A DNA stretch of 5,899 nucleotides from an uncultured Selenomonadaceae bacterium (GTDB taxonomy: Bacteria > Bacillota > Negativicutes > Selenomonadales > Selenomonadaceae). The notes beneath the pieces are model-generated. The model was not told the DNA's origin and did not search any database. It saw only the letters and a list, made by a program, of their open reading frames with translations. The DNA lies in contig CAJORE010000126.1 in the NCBI GenBank assembly GCA_905236595.1, positions 1 through 5,899 of the forward strand, in the 5' to 3' direction. The number at the start of each line of letters is the position of its first letter. Position 1 is the first letter of the stretch. A program made the translations under genes and the position numbers. Positions 1 through 5,426 of this stretch are shown here, one piece after another.

Positions 1-508
1 CAACACGGGGCTTTTGACCACGGCGGTGGTGAAGGGCTTGTTAAATCCCATAATGGAGCAAGAGGTAAATTATATAAACGCCCCTGCTTTTGCCAAGGAA
101 CGCAACATAAAAATAACCGAGGTCAAGAACAAGGACACGCAGAATTTCTCGTCCCTCGTCACCGTAACGATCAAGAGCGCCGACGGACAATCGGTCGTCG
201 CCGGCACCCTCTTCGGCGAGGAAGGCCGCATCGTCCGCATCAACAAATTCCGCGTGGACGTTGATCCCGTGGCGCGAATAATCATTTGCCCGCACATCAA
301 CCGACCCGGCATAATCGGTTCCGTCGGCTCGATTATGGGCGCCGCGAACATCAACATATCCGGTATGCAAGTCGGCAAAACGGATGACGCCGGCAAAAAC
401 ATCATGGTGCTGTCCGTCGATAACGACATTCCCGCCGAAATCCTGGCAAAACTAAAAGAGATTGACGGCATTTTTGACGCGAAATTGGTGAATTATTATA
501 CCGTATAA
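1..508 (+). CDS. serA: D-3-phosphoglycerate dehydrogenase, C-terminal part (partial at the window's left edge)
   Basis: This is the end of a long (type 1) phosphoglycerate dehydrogenase, which oxidises 3-phosphoglycerate to 3-phosphohydroxypyruvate as the first step of serine synthesis in the cytoplasm. The first complete codon is at position 2 and 168 residues are visible; the catalytic and NAD-binding domains lie outside the window. The first ~90 visible residues match the allosteric substrate-binding (ASB) domain (NPIMEQEVNYINAPAFAKER). The remainder is a C-terminal ACT domain with the motif CPHINRPGIIGSVG followed by NINISGMQVG, where serine normally binds for feedback inhibition. The TTG at 14 is internal, because the reading frame and homology continue to the edge. 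The heptosyltransferase gene follows after 55 nt with no terminator between. The family call is firm; the N-terminal half cannot be judged. Confidence 0.93.
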   Translation, partial: NTGLLTTAVVKGLLNPIMEQEVNYINAPAFAKERNIKITEVKNKDTQNFSSLVTVTIKSADGQSVVAGTLFGEEGRIVRINKFRVDVDPVARIIICPHINRPGIIGSVGSIMGAANINISGMQVGKTDDAGKNIMVLSVDNDIPAEILAKLKEIDGIFDAKLVNYYTV

Positions 509-550
509 TTCCTGACATCACACCGAAAGCAAACCGAAAATAATTTTTGT

Positions 551-557
551 GGGAGAG
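551..557 (+). promoter_or_regulatory. Shine-Dalgarno site that sets the heptosyltransferase start
   Basis: GGGAGAG lies 6 nt before the TTG at 564. The in-frame GTG at 549 overlaps this site and has no ribosome-binding sequence of its own, so TTG 564 is the better start. The in-frame ATG at 636 is preceded by a C-rich stretch with no Shine-Dalgarno sequence. Confidence 0.75.
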
Positions 558-563
558 ATTTTT

Positions 564-1850
564 TTGGCAAACGAAAACACCGCCCAGAACCAAGAAGTTA
601 AAACGGCAACACCGCCGCCCCCGCCCCCCGGCAGCATGAAAATAAACGTGGGCGAGATCGCCATGCGCGCCGAAGTGAACGGAGCGTCCTTCGGCTTTGA
701 CTTCAATTTGGGCGCACGCGTATCCGTCCCCCAAGGGAATTGGCGCGTACGTCTCATTGATCCTTCAACGTCCACCCTCGTTCACGACCAAATGATGAGC
801 GGCGCCACCATCGCCAGCAAGAAGCGCTACTTCATCCCGTGGCGCATCGAAATAATGGATGACAAGGGTCACCTGCTTTTTGTCCACGATTACAACGCCA
901 AGGGCAAAAAGATTTTATTGAAGAACGTCAGCGACGCCCTGGGAGATACCATTGCTTGGATTCCCTACGCCCGCGAGTTCAAAAAAAAGCACGACTGCGA
1001 AATTTACTACGCCATGAACCCCGCCATCGCCAACCTGCTAAAGCACGATTATCCGGATATGAACTTCATCGGTCCCGACGATCGTCCTCCCGGTATTTAC
1101 GCTTCCTATTACTTAGGCTGTTTTTCGCCGTGCCACGATCGCGAATGTCAACCGTCAAGCTGGCACACCCTCGGCCTTCAGCGCAATGTTGCTTCGATAC
1201 TTGACTTGCCGCGGGTGGAAATCCGCCCGACAATTACGCCGACCAACAAGGAACGGCTCATCAAAGAGCCTTATGTCTGCATCGCCGCCCAAGCATCGGC
1301 ACAGGCTAAATATTGGAACAACCCCGTCGGCTGGATGGACTTGAACAAATTTTTGTTGAGCCAGGGCTACCGCGTAATTTGCATCGACAAGGAACGCGCT
1401 TACGGCACGGGGTACAACCCCAATCGTATCCCTTGGGGGTCGGAAGATTTTACCGGCAACTATACCCTCGAAGATCGCGTGAATATGCTCCAATACGCCG
1501 ATTTCTTCGTCGGCTTGGGCAGCGGCTTGAGCTGGCTCGCATGGGCGGTTGGCCTCCCCGTCGTGTTGATAAGCGGCTTTAGCCTGCCGGAGATGGAATT
1601 TGCCAACCCCTACCGCGTAATAAATTACAACGTCTGCACCGGTTGCTTCAACGACGACGCCTTTGACTTTGAACACGGCAATTTCTTTTGGTGCCCGCGC
1701 AACAAGGACGATAAGGATCGCCAGTTTGAATGTACTCGCGGCATCACTTCCAACCAAGTCATCGAAACCGTAAAACGTTTGATGAAAGATTACAAATTTA
1801 ATCCGCAAAAACACGTTGCCGACGGCAAGAACAAACAGAAAGGGAAATAG
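564..1850 (+). CDS. Autotransporter strand-loop-strand O-heptosyltransferase (TibC/BAHT-like)
   Basis: The 428-residue protein matches bacterial autotransporter heptosyltransferases, which use ADP-heptose to glycosylate serines in autotransporter passenger domains in the cytoplasm before export. Residues 1-24 are a low-complexity tail with six consecutive prolines (17-22). Residues ~25-115 form the N-terminal domain. The catalytic part starts near ALGDTIAWIPY (D128 is the likely catalytic Asp, by analogy with TibC and GT9 enzymes). AAQASAQAKYWNNP (K249) fits the sugar-nucleotide-binding Lys region, and FVGLGSGLSWLAWAVGLPVV the C-terminal nucleotide-binding fold. Cysteines C358, C361, C377 and C390 (CTGC, FWC, FEC) reproduce the four-Cys iron site known in TibC. 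No autotransporter gene is visible here, so the acceptor must be elsewhere. The next gene begins 3 nt after the stop in the same frame. The family call is strong; the exact sugar and acceptor are inferred. Confidence 0.88.
   Translation: MANENTAQNQEVKTATPPPPPPGSMKINVGEIAMRAEVNGASFGFDFNLGARVSVPQGNWRVRLIDPSTSTLVHDQMMSGATIASKKRYFIPWRIEIMDDKGHLLFVHDYNAKGKKILLKNVSDALGDTIAWIPYAREFKKKHDCEIYYAMNPAIANLLKHDYPDMNFIGPDDRPPGIYASYYLGCFSPCHDRECQPSSWHTLGLQRNVASILDLPRVEIRPTITPTNKERLIKEPYVCIAAQASAQAKYWNNPVGWMDLNKFLLSQGYRVICIDKERAYGTGYNPNRIPWGSEDFTGNYTLEDRVNMLQYADFFVGLGSGLSWLAWAVGLPVVLISGFSLPEMEFANPYRVINYNVCTGCFNDDAFDFEHGNFFWCPRNKDDKDRQFECTRGITSNQVIETVKRLMKDYKFNPQKHVADGKNKQKGK
1841..1845 (+). promoter_or_regulatory. 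Shine-Dalgarno site for the secreted-protein gene
   Basis: AGGGA (within AAAGGGA) lies inside the last codons of the heptosyltransferase gene, 8 nt before the TTG at 1854. It supports TTG 1854 as the start and suggests translational coupling with the upstream gene, whose TAG stop is at 1848-1850. Confidence 0.6.
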
Positions 1851-1853
1851 CTT

Positions 1854-2516
1854 TTGATAAGAATTATACGCAAAGATTTACGTTCGACTCTGCGCAACGG
1901 CAAAAACATTCTGCACCTAAACATCGTAAGCAAAAAACATTCCTGGCGCAAAATATTGCATCGCGGCGCCAAGAAAATATTGGGGGCGTCCGTCGTCGCC
2001 GCCTTGTTCGTATTCCCCGTCGCCAATGCGCTTGCCGCACCGTCCGGCGAACTGCCCAAGGACACTTTCGAATGGGTGCAAAGCACCTCCATGTCCGCCT
2101 ACTACTTTAACAAGGAGCAGATTTGCTACGGCAAAGGCGCCGACGGATATATCGACCGCAACATTTTGATTGTCCCCACCGTAAAAATATACGGCGACAA
2201 GCAAATCGAAGATGTGGTGCAAAAACGGCGGTGGCGCATGGAAAGCACCGACGGCTACGGTGATTTAATCGGCGCGGCGGACTATTTGGAGTTTGACGTT
2301 GCCGCCAACACCGTCACCATAACCGAGCATGACGATTTGGATAAAAATTGGTGGCCGCTCACAAAAAATACCGATGCCAAAACAATAAAAATCAACGAGT
2401 TATCGGAAAAGGCGGTGGACGGCATTTTTTACCGCGCCATTTTGGCATGGGCGAAAAACAACGATAAAATCGTTCTCGACCACAGCATACGCAAAGGCTT
2501 GTCGCTGAAAAAGTAA
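1854..2516 (+). CDS. Predicted secreted protein of unknown function with a long n-region signal peptide
   Basis: I do not recognise the family of this 220-residue protein. It begins with an unusually long, basic n-region (residues 1-41, rich in Lys and Arg), then a hydrophobic core (ILGASVVAALFVFPV, about 42-56) and an AxA-type site (ANALA, cleavage likely after 61). This suggests Sec export to the periplasm or cell surface. The mature part (~159 residues) is polar and aromatic, with TFEWVQSTSMSAYYFNKEQI near its start, RNILIVPTVKIYGDK in the middle and FYRAILAWAKNNDK near the end. It has a single Cys (C91), no further membrane segment and no lipobox. The gene lies 3 nt behind the heptosyltransferase and was probably co-transcribed with it. 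TTG 1854 was chosen for its Shine-Dalgarno site; TTG at 1956 would give a conventional, shorter signal peptide but has only a weak ribosome site. Export is well supported; function is unknown. Confidence 0.8.
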   Translation: MIRIIRKDLRSTLRNGKNILHLNIVSKKHSWRKILHRGAKKILGASVVAALFVFPVANALAAPSGELPKDTFEWVQSTSMSAYYFNKEQICYGKGADGYIDRNILIVPTVKIYGDKQIEDVVQKRRWRMESTDGYGDLIGAADYLEFDVAANTVTITEHDDLDKNWWPLTKNTDAKTIKINELSEKAVDGIFYRAILAWAKNNDKIVLDHSIRKGLSLKK

Positions 2517-2597
2517 AAAGACCGATAACTGTTTGCGTGTTACGAGAGCCAAGCCATAGGCTCCGCTATAAGTTGCATCGTATAATTGGACAAGGTT

Positions 2598-3554
2598 ATG
2601 AGCAATAATTTAATCGCCGACAACATCGCCGACGTAACGGCGCAAATTCTCGCCGACTACGGATGCGGACGCAACATTGACAAGCTTGATGTCTTTAATG
2701 AGCCGGATCGTCACGTCGTAGAGGACGTTATCGGCAAATTGTTCCGCGTGGTTTATCCGGGTTTTTACAAAGACGAACGGTACCGTATGTACAGCGTGAC
2801 GAACAGTATCGTGGCGCTTATGGAGGATATCGCCTATTTGCTGAACAAGCAAATTACCATCGCCGTAAAATTCAATCCCTGCAAAGCGCACAAAGAAGCG
2901 GATGTCGAAGCTTGCGCCGCCATGCTGACCCTCGATTTCCTGCGGCAAATACCGAAAATAAGAAGCTTCATCGCCGACGATGTAACGGCGTCCCTGAACG
3001 GTGATCCGGCGGCTTTTTCGGAAGACGAAATAATCTGCTCGTACCCCGGCATTTATGCCATAACCGTTCATCGGTTAGCGCACGAACTTTACCGGCTCGA
3101 TGTCCCCATAATCCCGCGCATAATGAGCGAATACGCCCACAGCCGCACGGGAATCGACATTCATCCCGGCGCCGAAATCGGACGGCACTTTTTCATTGAC
3201 CACGGCACGGGCATTGTCATCGGCGAAACGACAAATATCGGCGACAACGTGAAAATTTATCAGGGGGTCACCTTGGGGGCGCTCTCCACCAAAGAAGGCC
3301 GCCTCTTGAAAAATGTCAAACGGCACCCGACGATTGAAGACAACGTTACCATTTACTCCGGCGCCTCCATTTTGGGCGGCAAAACGGTCATCGGCAACGG
3401 CTCGGTAATCGGCGGCAACGTCTTTTTGACCAAGTCCGTGGCTCCCGGTACGCGCATCAGCGTAAAAAATCAAGAACTTCACTACGACTTATCAAACCAA
3501 ACCGTCGAAGCCAACGACTTCGACGAGAACAACGCATGGTTTTATGTGATATAA
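2598..3554 (+). CDS. cysE: Serine O-acetyltransferase, long EpsC-type form
   Basis: The enzyme transfers acetyl from acetyl-CoA to L-serine, giving O-acetylserine, the carbon skeleton for cysteine. The 318-residue protein has an alpha-helical N-terminal region (about 1-170) and a left-handed beta-helix of hexapeptide repeats (about 185-280). Visible signatures are VHRLAHELYRLD (H158), GIDIHPGAEIG (H189), DHGTGIVIGET (H202), the loop LGALSTKEGRLLKNVKRHP (H243) and IYSGASILGGKTVIG. The long helical region and the extended loop before RHP fit the EpsC-like type of Firmicutes and Bacteroidetes rather than the ~270-residue enterobacterial CysE. The C-terminus (about 290-318) lacks the usual GVPA motif and ends in VI. 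ATG 2598 was preferred to the in-frame TTG at 2586 because GGACAAGG lies between them and nothing like a ribosome site precedes the TTG. An intrinsic terminator follows 2 nt after the stop. With serA upstream, it links serine synthesis to cysteine. Confidence 0.92.
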   Translation: MSNNLIADNIADVTAQILADYGCGRNIDKLDVFNEPDRHVVEDVIGKLFRVVYPGFYKDERYRMYSVTNSIVALMEDIAYLLNKQITIAVKFNPCKAHKEADVEACAAMLTLDFLRQIPKIRSFIADDVTASLNGDPAAFSEDEIICSYPGIYAITVHRLAHELYRLDVPIIPRIMSEYAHSRTGIDIHPGAEIGRHFFIDHGTGIVIGETTNIGDNVKIYQGVTLGALSTKEGRLLKNVKRHPTIEDNVTIYSGASILGGKTVIGNGSVIGGNVFLTKSVAPGTRISVKNQELHYDLSNQTVEANDFDENNAWFYVI

Positions 3555-3556
3555 AG

Positions 3557-3605
3557 AAGCGTTGTTGCTCCGCCCTCATCCGGACGGAGCAACAACGCTT
3601 TTTTT
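3557..3605 (+). terminator. Intrinsic terminator closing the serA-to-cysE block
   Basis: A perfect 16-bp stem (3557-3572 with 3585-3600) encloses a 12-nt loop (3573-3584) and runs into seven T residues (3599-3605). It begins 2 nt after the cysE stop. On the opposite strand the stem is followed by only a weak, interrupted T run (CTTTATAT), so it may also slow convergent transcription from the glnB side. Confidence 0.93.
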
Positions 3606-3645
3606 CTGCTTATGGGGCATCTCCGAAAACTGCTTGTCCATCGCC

Positions 3646-3670
3646 TTTTCCGCGCCTTTGGCGCGGAAAA
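3646..3670. repeat. Perfect 11-bp inverted repeat in the convergent intergenic region
   Basis: TTTTCCGCGCC (3646-3656) and GGCGCGGAAAA (3660-3670) are exact inverse complements around a TTT triloop. The repeat lies between the cysE terminator and the 3' end of glnB, 30 nt beyond the glnB stop. Neither strand carries a T tract after the stem, so it is not a canonical terminator. It could be a 3'-end stabilising hairpin or a degenerate terminator for amtB-glnB. Nothing else is evident in 3606-3700. Confidence 0.7.
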
Positions 3671-3700
3671 AAGCCGTAAAGAATGAATTTTTCGAGGTTC

Positions 3701-4072
3701 CTATATTTTTTTCTCGCCGGGAATATCCTTTATGGCGTCATCGCCACGTTGCCCCGTACGAATACGCACGGCATCGGTCAATTCATACACGAATATTTTG
3801 CCGTCGCCGACCTGCCCGGTTTTACATATCCGCTCCGCCGTCGCCAAAACTTTTTCCACGGGAATTTCACAAACAACGGTTTCGATTTTGACTTTCGGCA
3901 CAAGACTTATATCATAGGATGCGCCGCGATACACTTCCTTGTGTCCCTTTTGCAAGCCGCAACCGTAAACTTGGCTGACCGTCATGCCCAAGACACCGAT
4001 GTCGTTCAAAGCCTCTTCCAACTCTTCCAATTTGCCGGGACGCGTGATAATTTCTATTTTTGTCATGCTCAT
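3701..4072 (-). CDS. glnB: Nitrogen regulatory protein PII (GlnB/GlnK family, AmtB partner)
   Basis: PII is a small trimeric cytoplasmic sensor of 2-oxoglutarate and ATP/ADP that plugs AmtB and modulates nitrogen enzymes. The 123-residue protein has all the landmarks. The T-loop region GLQKGHKEVYRGASYDIS includes Q41 and Y53, equivalent to Q39 and the uridylylated Y51 of E. coli. K60 in PKVKIE matches K58. The B-loop is TGQVGDGKIFVYE (85-97), and the C-loop nucleotide contacts are RIRTG (103-107). Y51 is conserved, but whether it is modified depends on a GlnD not seen here. GGAGGT at 4079-4084 gives an ideal 6-nt spacing to ATG 4072, so the in-frame ATG at 4066 is not needed as a start. The gene follows amtB by 17 nt, matching the nrgA-nrgB arrangement; functionally it is probably GlnK-like. 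Co-transcription with amtB is near certain. Confidence 0.95.
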   Translation of the reverse strand: MSMTKIEIITRPGKLEELEEALNDIGVLGMTVSQVYGCGLQKGHKEVYRGASYDISLVPKVKIETVVCEIPVEKVLATAERICKTGQVGDGKIFVYELTDAVRIRTGQRGDDAIKDIPGEKKI

Positions 4073-4078
4073 GGTTTT

Positions 4079-4084
4079 ACCTCC
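4079..4084 (-). promoter_or_regulatory. Shine-Dalgarno site for glnB
   Basis: On the - strand GGAGGT lies 6 nt before ATG 4072, in the 17-nt gap after the amtB stop (TGA, 4092-4090). It is the strongest ribosome site in the window, consistent with high PII expression relative to the transporter. Confidence 0.85.
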
Positions 4085-4089
4085 GTTCG

Positions 4090-5322
4090 TCAGCTGAATG
4101 TGGAGCGGGCATAACCGCTTTCGCCGTGCTCGGCAATGTCAAGCCCGATAATTTCCTCGTCCGCATCGACGCGTACCGTCATTACGGCGCTCACGACCCT
4201 AAACAGCACATACGAACCGACGACGGCAAAAATATATGCCACCGCCGTCGAAATAATCTGCGCGACCAATAAGTCGCCGCTACCGTAAAAAAGTCCGTCG
4301 GCGCCGCCGTCGTTCACGGCGAGACTTGCCCACAACCCCGTCGCCAGCGAACCCCACGTTCCGCCGATACCGTGTACGCCAAAAGCATCAAGGGCATCAT
4401 CATAACCGAACCGTTGCTTCAAGGACGCCACGGCAAAAAAACATACAACACCGCCCACAAAACCGATTATGACGGCCGGCATCGGCGCCACAAATCCGGC
4501 GGCGGGCGTTATGGCGCCCACCCCCGCCACACAGCCAGACACCGCCCCCAATACCGTAGGCTTGCCGTGACATTTCCATTCCACCGCTACCCAACCTAAA
4601 GTCGCCGCAGCAGCAGCAGCCTGCGTCGTGACAAAGGCATTGGCCGCCAAAGCGTTGGCGCCAAGCGCACTTCCCGCATTAAAGCCGAACCAACCGAACC
4701 ATAAAAGCGTCGCCCCCAAAACCGTCATCGGCAAATTATGCGGCACAATGGCTTTCCTGCCGAAATCCCGACGTTTGCCAAGCAAAATACACAGCGTCAA
4801 CCCGGACACCCCGGACAAAATATGAATGACCAAACCGCCGGCAAAATCAAGCGCACCAAGTTCTTGCAAAAAGCCGCCGCCCCATACCCAATGCGCCATG
4901 GGATTATAAATGAGTACCGACCACAGCAAAATAAACAGCGTGAACGCGCCGAATTTCATCCGCTCGGCGAATGCGCCCGTTATGAGTGCCGGAGTTATGA
5001 CGGCGAACATACATTGAAAGGCGACGAAGGCCAATTCCGGAATAGTTGCGCCCTCCAAAACATTATACCCGATACCGTAAAGCCCCATTTTGCTCAAATC
5101 ACCGATAAAGCCGCCGACATCGCCGCCGAACACCATGGTGTAACCCACCAAAAGCCACTCGACCGAAACCAACGCCACGATAAAAAAACTTTGCATTATC
5201 GTAGTCAACACATTTTTACTGCGTACCATGCCGCCGTAAAAAAAGGCCAGCCCCGGAGTCATTATAAAAACCAGCGCCGCGCTTATCAATACCCACGCCG
5301 TATCGCCCGTGTCAATATTCAT
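4090..5322 (-). CDS. amtB: Ammonium transporter, Amt/MEP/Rh family
   Basis: This inner-membrane trimeric channel imports ammonium for assimilation. The 410-residue protein has the standard length, with 11 membrane segments expected for the family. Conserved elements are the start DTAWVLISAALVFIMTPGLA, the Phe gate F106 (AFQCMFAVITPAL), W147 (HWVWGGG), the family signature DFAGGLVIHILSGVSGL with D159 and twin-His residue H167, F214 (WFGFNAGS), and the second pore His H317 (DAFGVHGIGG). The C-terminal tail DEEIIGLDIAEHGESGY is the conserved cytoplasmic segment that couples to PII. The alanine run AAAAAA (235-240) is typical of this region. ATG 5322 was chosen over the in-frame TTG at 5340 because AAAGGCG (5331-5337) is well placed before it and the Firmicute Amt N-terminus starts here. 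No separate promoter fits between the upstream terminator and this start, so regulation by antitermination is plausible. Confidence 0.96.
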   Translation of the reverse strand: MNIDTGDTAWVLISAALVFIMTPGLAFFYGGMVRSKNVLTTIMQSFFIVALVSVEWLLVGYTMVFGGDVGGFIGDLSKMGLYGIGYNVLEGATIPELAFVAFQCMFAVITPALITGAFAERMKFGAFTLFILLWSVLIYNPMAHWVWGGGFLQELGALDFAGGLVIHILSGVSGLTLCILLGKRRDFGRKAIVPHNLPMTVLGATLLWFGWFGFNAGSALGANALAANAFVTTQAAAAAATLGWVAVEWKCHGKPTVLGAVSGCVAGVGAITPAAGFVAPMPAVIIGFVGGVVCFFAVASLKQRFGYDDALDAFGVHGIGGTWGSLATGLWASLAVNDGGADGLFYGSGDLLVAQIISTAVAYIFAVVGSYVLFRVVSAVMTVRVDADEEIIGLDIAEHGESGYARSTFS

Positions 5323-5330
5323 ACAAATCA

Positions 5331-5337
5331 CGCCTTT
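5331..5337 (-). promoter_or_regulatory. Shine-Dalgarno site for amtB
   Basis: On the - strand AAAGGCG sits 8 nt (10 nt from its AAAGG core) before ATG 5322. It overlaps the in-frame TTG 5340 extension, which argues against that longer start. Confidence 0.65.
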
Positions 5338-5346
5338 CAAAGCCCT

Positions 5347-5395
5347 AAAAAAAAACGGCGTTCCGACGATAATTGCTTATCGCGGGAACGCCGTT
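5347..5395 (-). terminator. Intrinsic terminator between the oxidoreductase gene and amtB, possible amtB attenuator
   Basis: Read on the - strand, AACGGCGTTCC (5395-5385) pairs perfectly with GGAACGCCGTT (5364-5354). The top of the hairpin is a second perfect stem, CGATAA/TTATCG (5382-5377 with 5372-5367), closing a GCAA tetraloop, with 2-nt internal bulges between. Nine T residues follow (5355-5347). It starts 31 nt after the upstream stop codon (TAG, 5429-5427), so it can end that transcript. It also ends only 24 nt before the amtB ATG, so any transcript reaching amtB from further upstream must pass through it. Confidence 0.92.
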
Positions 5396-5400
5396 GTTCC
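5367..5400 (-). promoter_or_regulatory. Candidate antiterminator: tandem hexaloop hairpins (ANTAR-target-like)
   Basis: On the - strand GGAAC (5400-5396) pairs with GTTCC (5389-5385) around the six-base loop AACGGC. Two nt later CGATA (5382-5378) can pair with TATCG (5371-5367) around the six-base loop AGCAAT. The first hairpin uses the whole 5' arm of the terminator in its loop and 3' stem, so the two folds exclude each other. Known ANTAR protein targets are paired hairpins with six-base loops carrying A at position 1 and G at position 4, overlapping a terminator. Loop 1 fits both positions; loop 2 fits only A1 (it has A at position 4). The mutually exclusive pairing is seen directly; the ANTAR assignment is inference. 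Confidence 0.5.
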
Positions 5401-5426
5401 GTCTTATAAAATTTTATCGGTAATGC

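Noticed and set aside
504..509. TATAAT overlapping the serA stop as a promoter for the heptosyltransferase gene
   Set aside because: The nearest TTG-like -35 (TTGGTG, 485-490) leaves only 13 nt spacing; it is probably chance from the Val-stop codons.
1155..1814. 219-codon - strand open frame opposite the heptosyltransferase
   Set aside because: The + strand frame carries the conserved family motifs and the four-Cys iron site; the antisense frame has no recognisable domain or start signal.
2546..2563. Small inverted repeat GAGCC/GGCTC between the secreted-protein gene and cysE
   Set aside because: Only 5 bp with an 8-nt loop and no T run, so it is too weak to call a terminator or riboswitch. 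The 81-nt gap is also too short for a T-box leader.
2581..2586. Exact TATAAT just before cysE as a possible -10 box
   Set aside because: No -35-like sequence lies 16-18 nt upstream (the region reads AGGCTC), and the predicted start would fall about 5 nt before the ATG, leaving no ribosome site in the transcript.
3683..4114. 143-codon + strand open frame opposite glnB
   Set aside because: The - strand encodes a complete PII protein with all signature loops and an ideal ribosome site.
4609..4621. CAG-type triplet repeat
   Set aside because: It encodes the alanine run at residues 235-240 of AmtB, a region often alanine-rich in this family, and is too short to suggest phase variation.
4738..5409. 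Long + strand open frame (223 codons) opposite amtB
   Set aside because: It is a shadow of amtB: the composition is basic and repetitive (Arg, His, Gln), there is no ribosome site, and the - strand frame is an unmistakable ammonium transporter.
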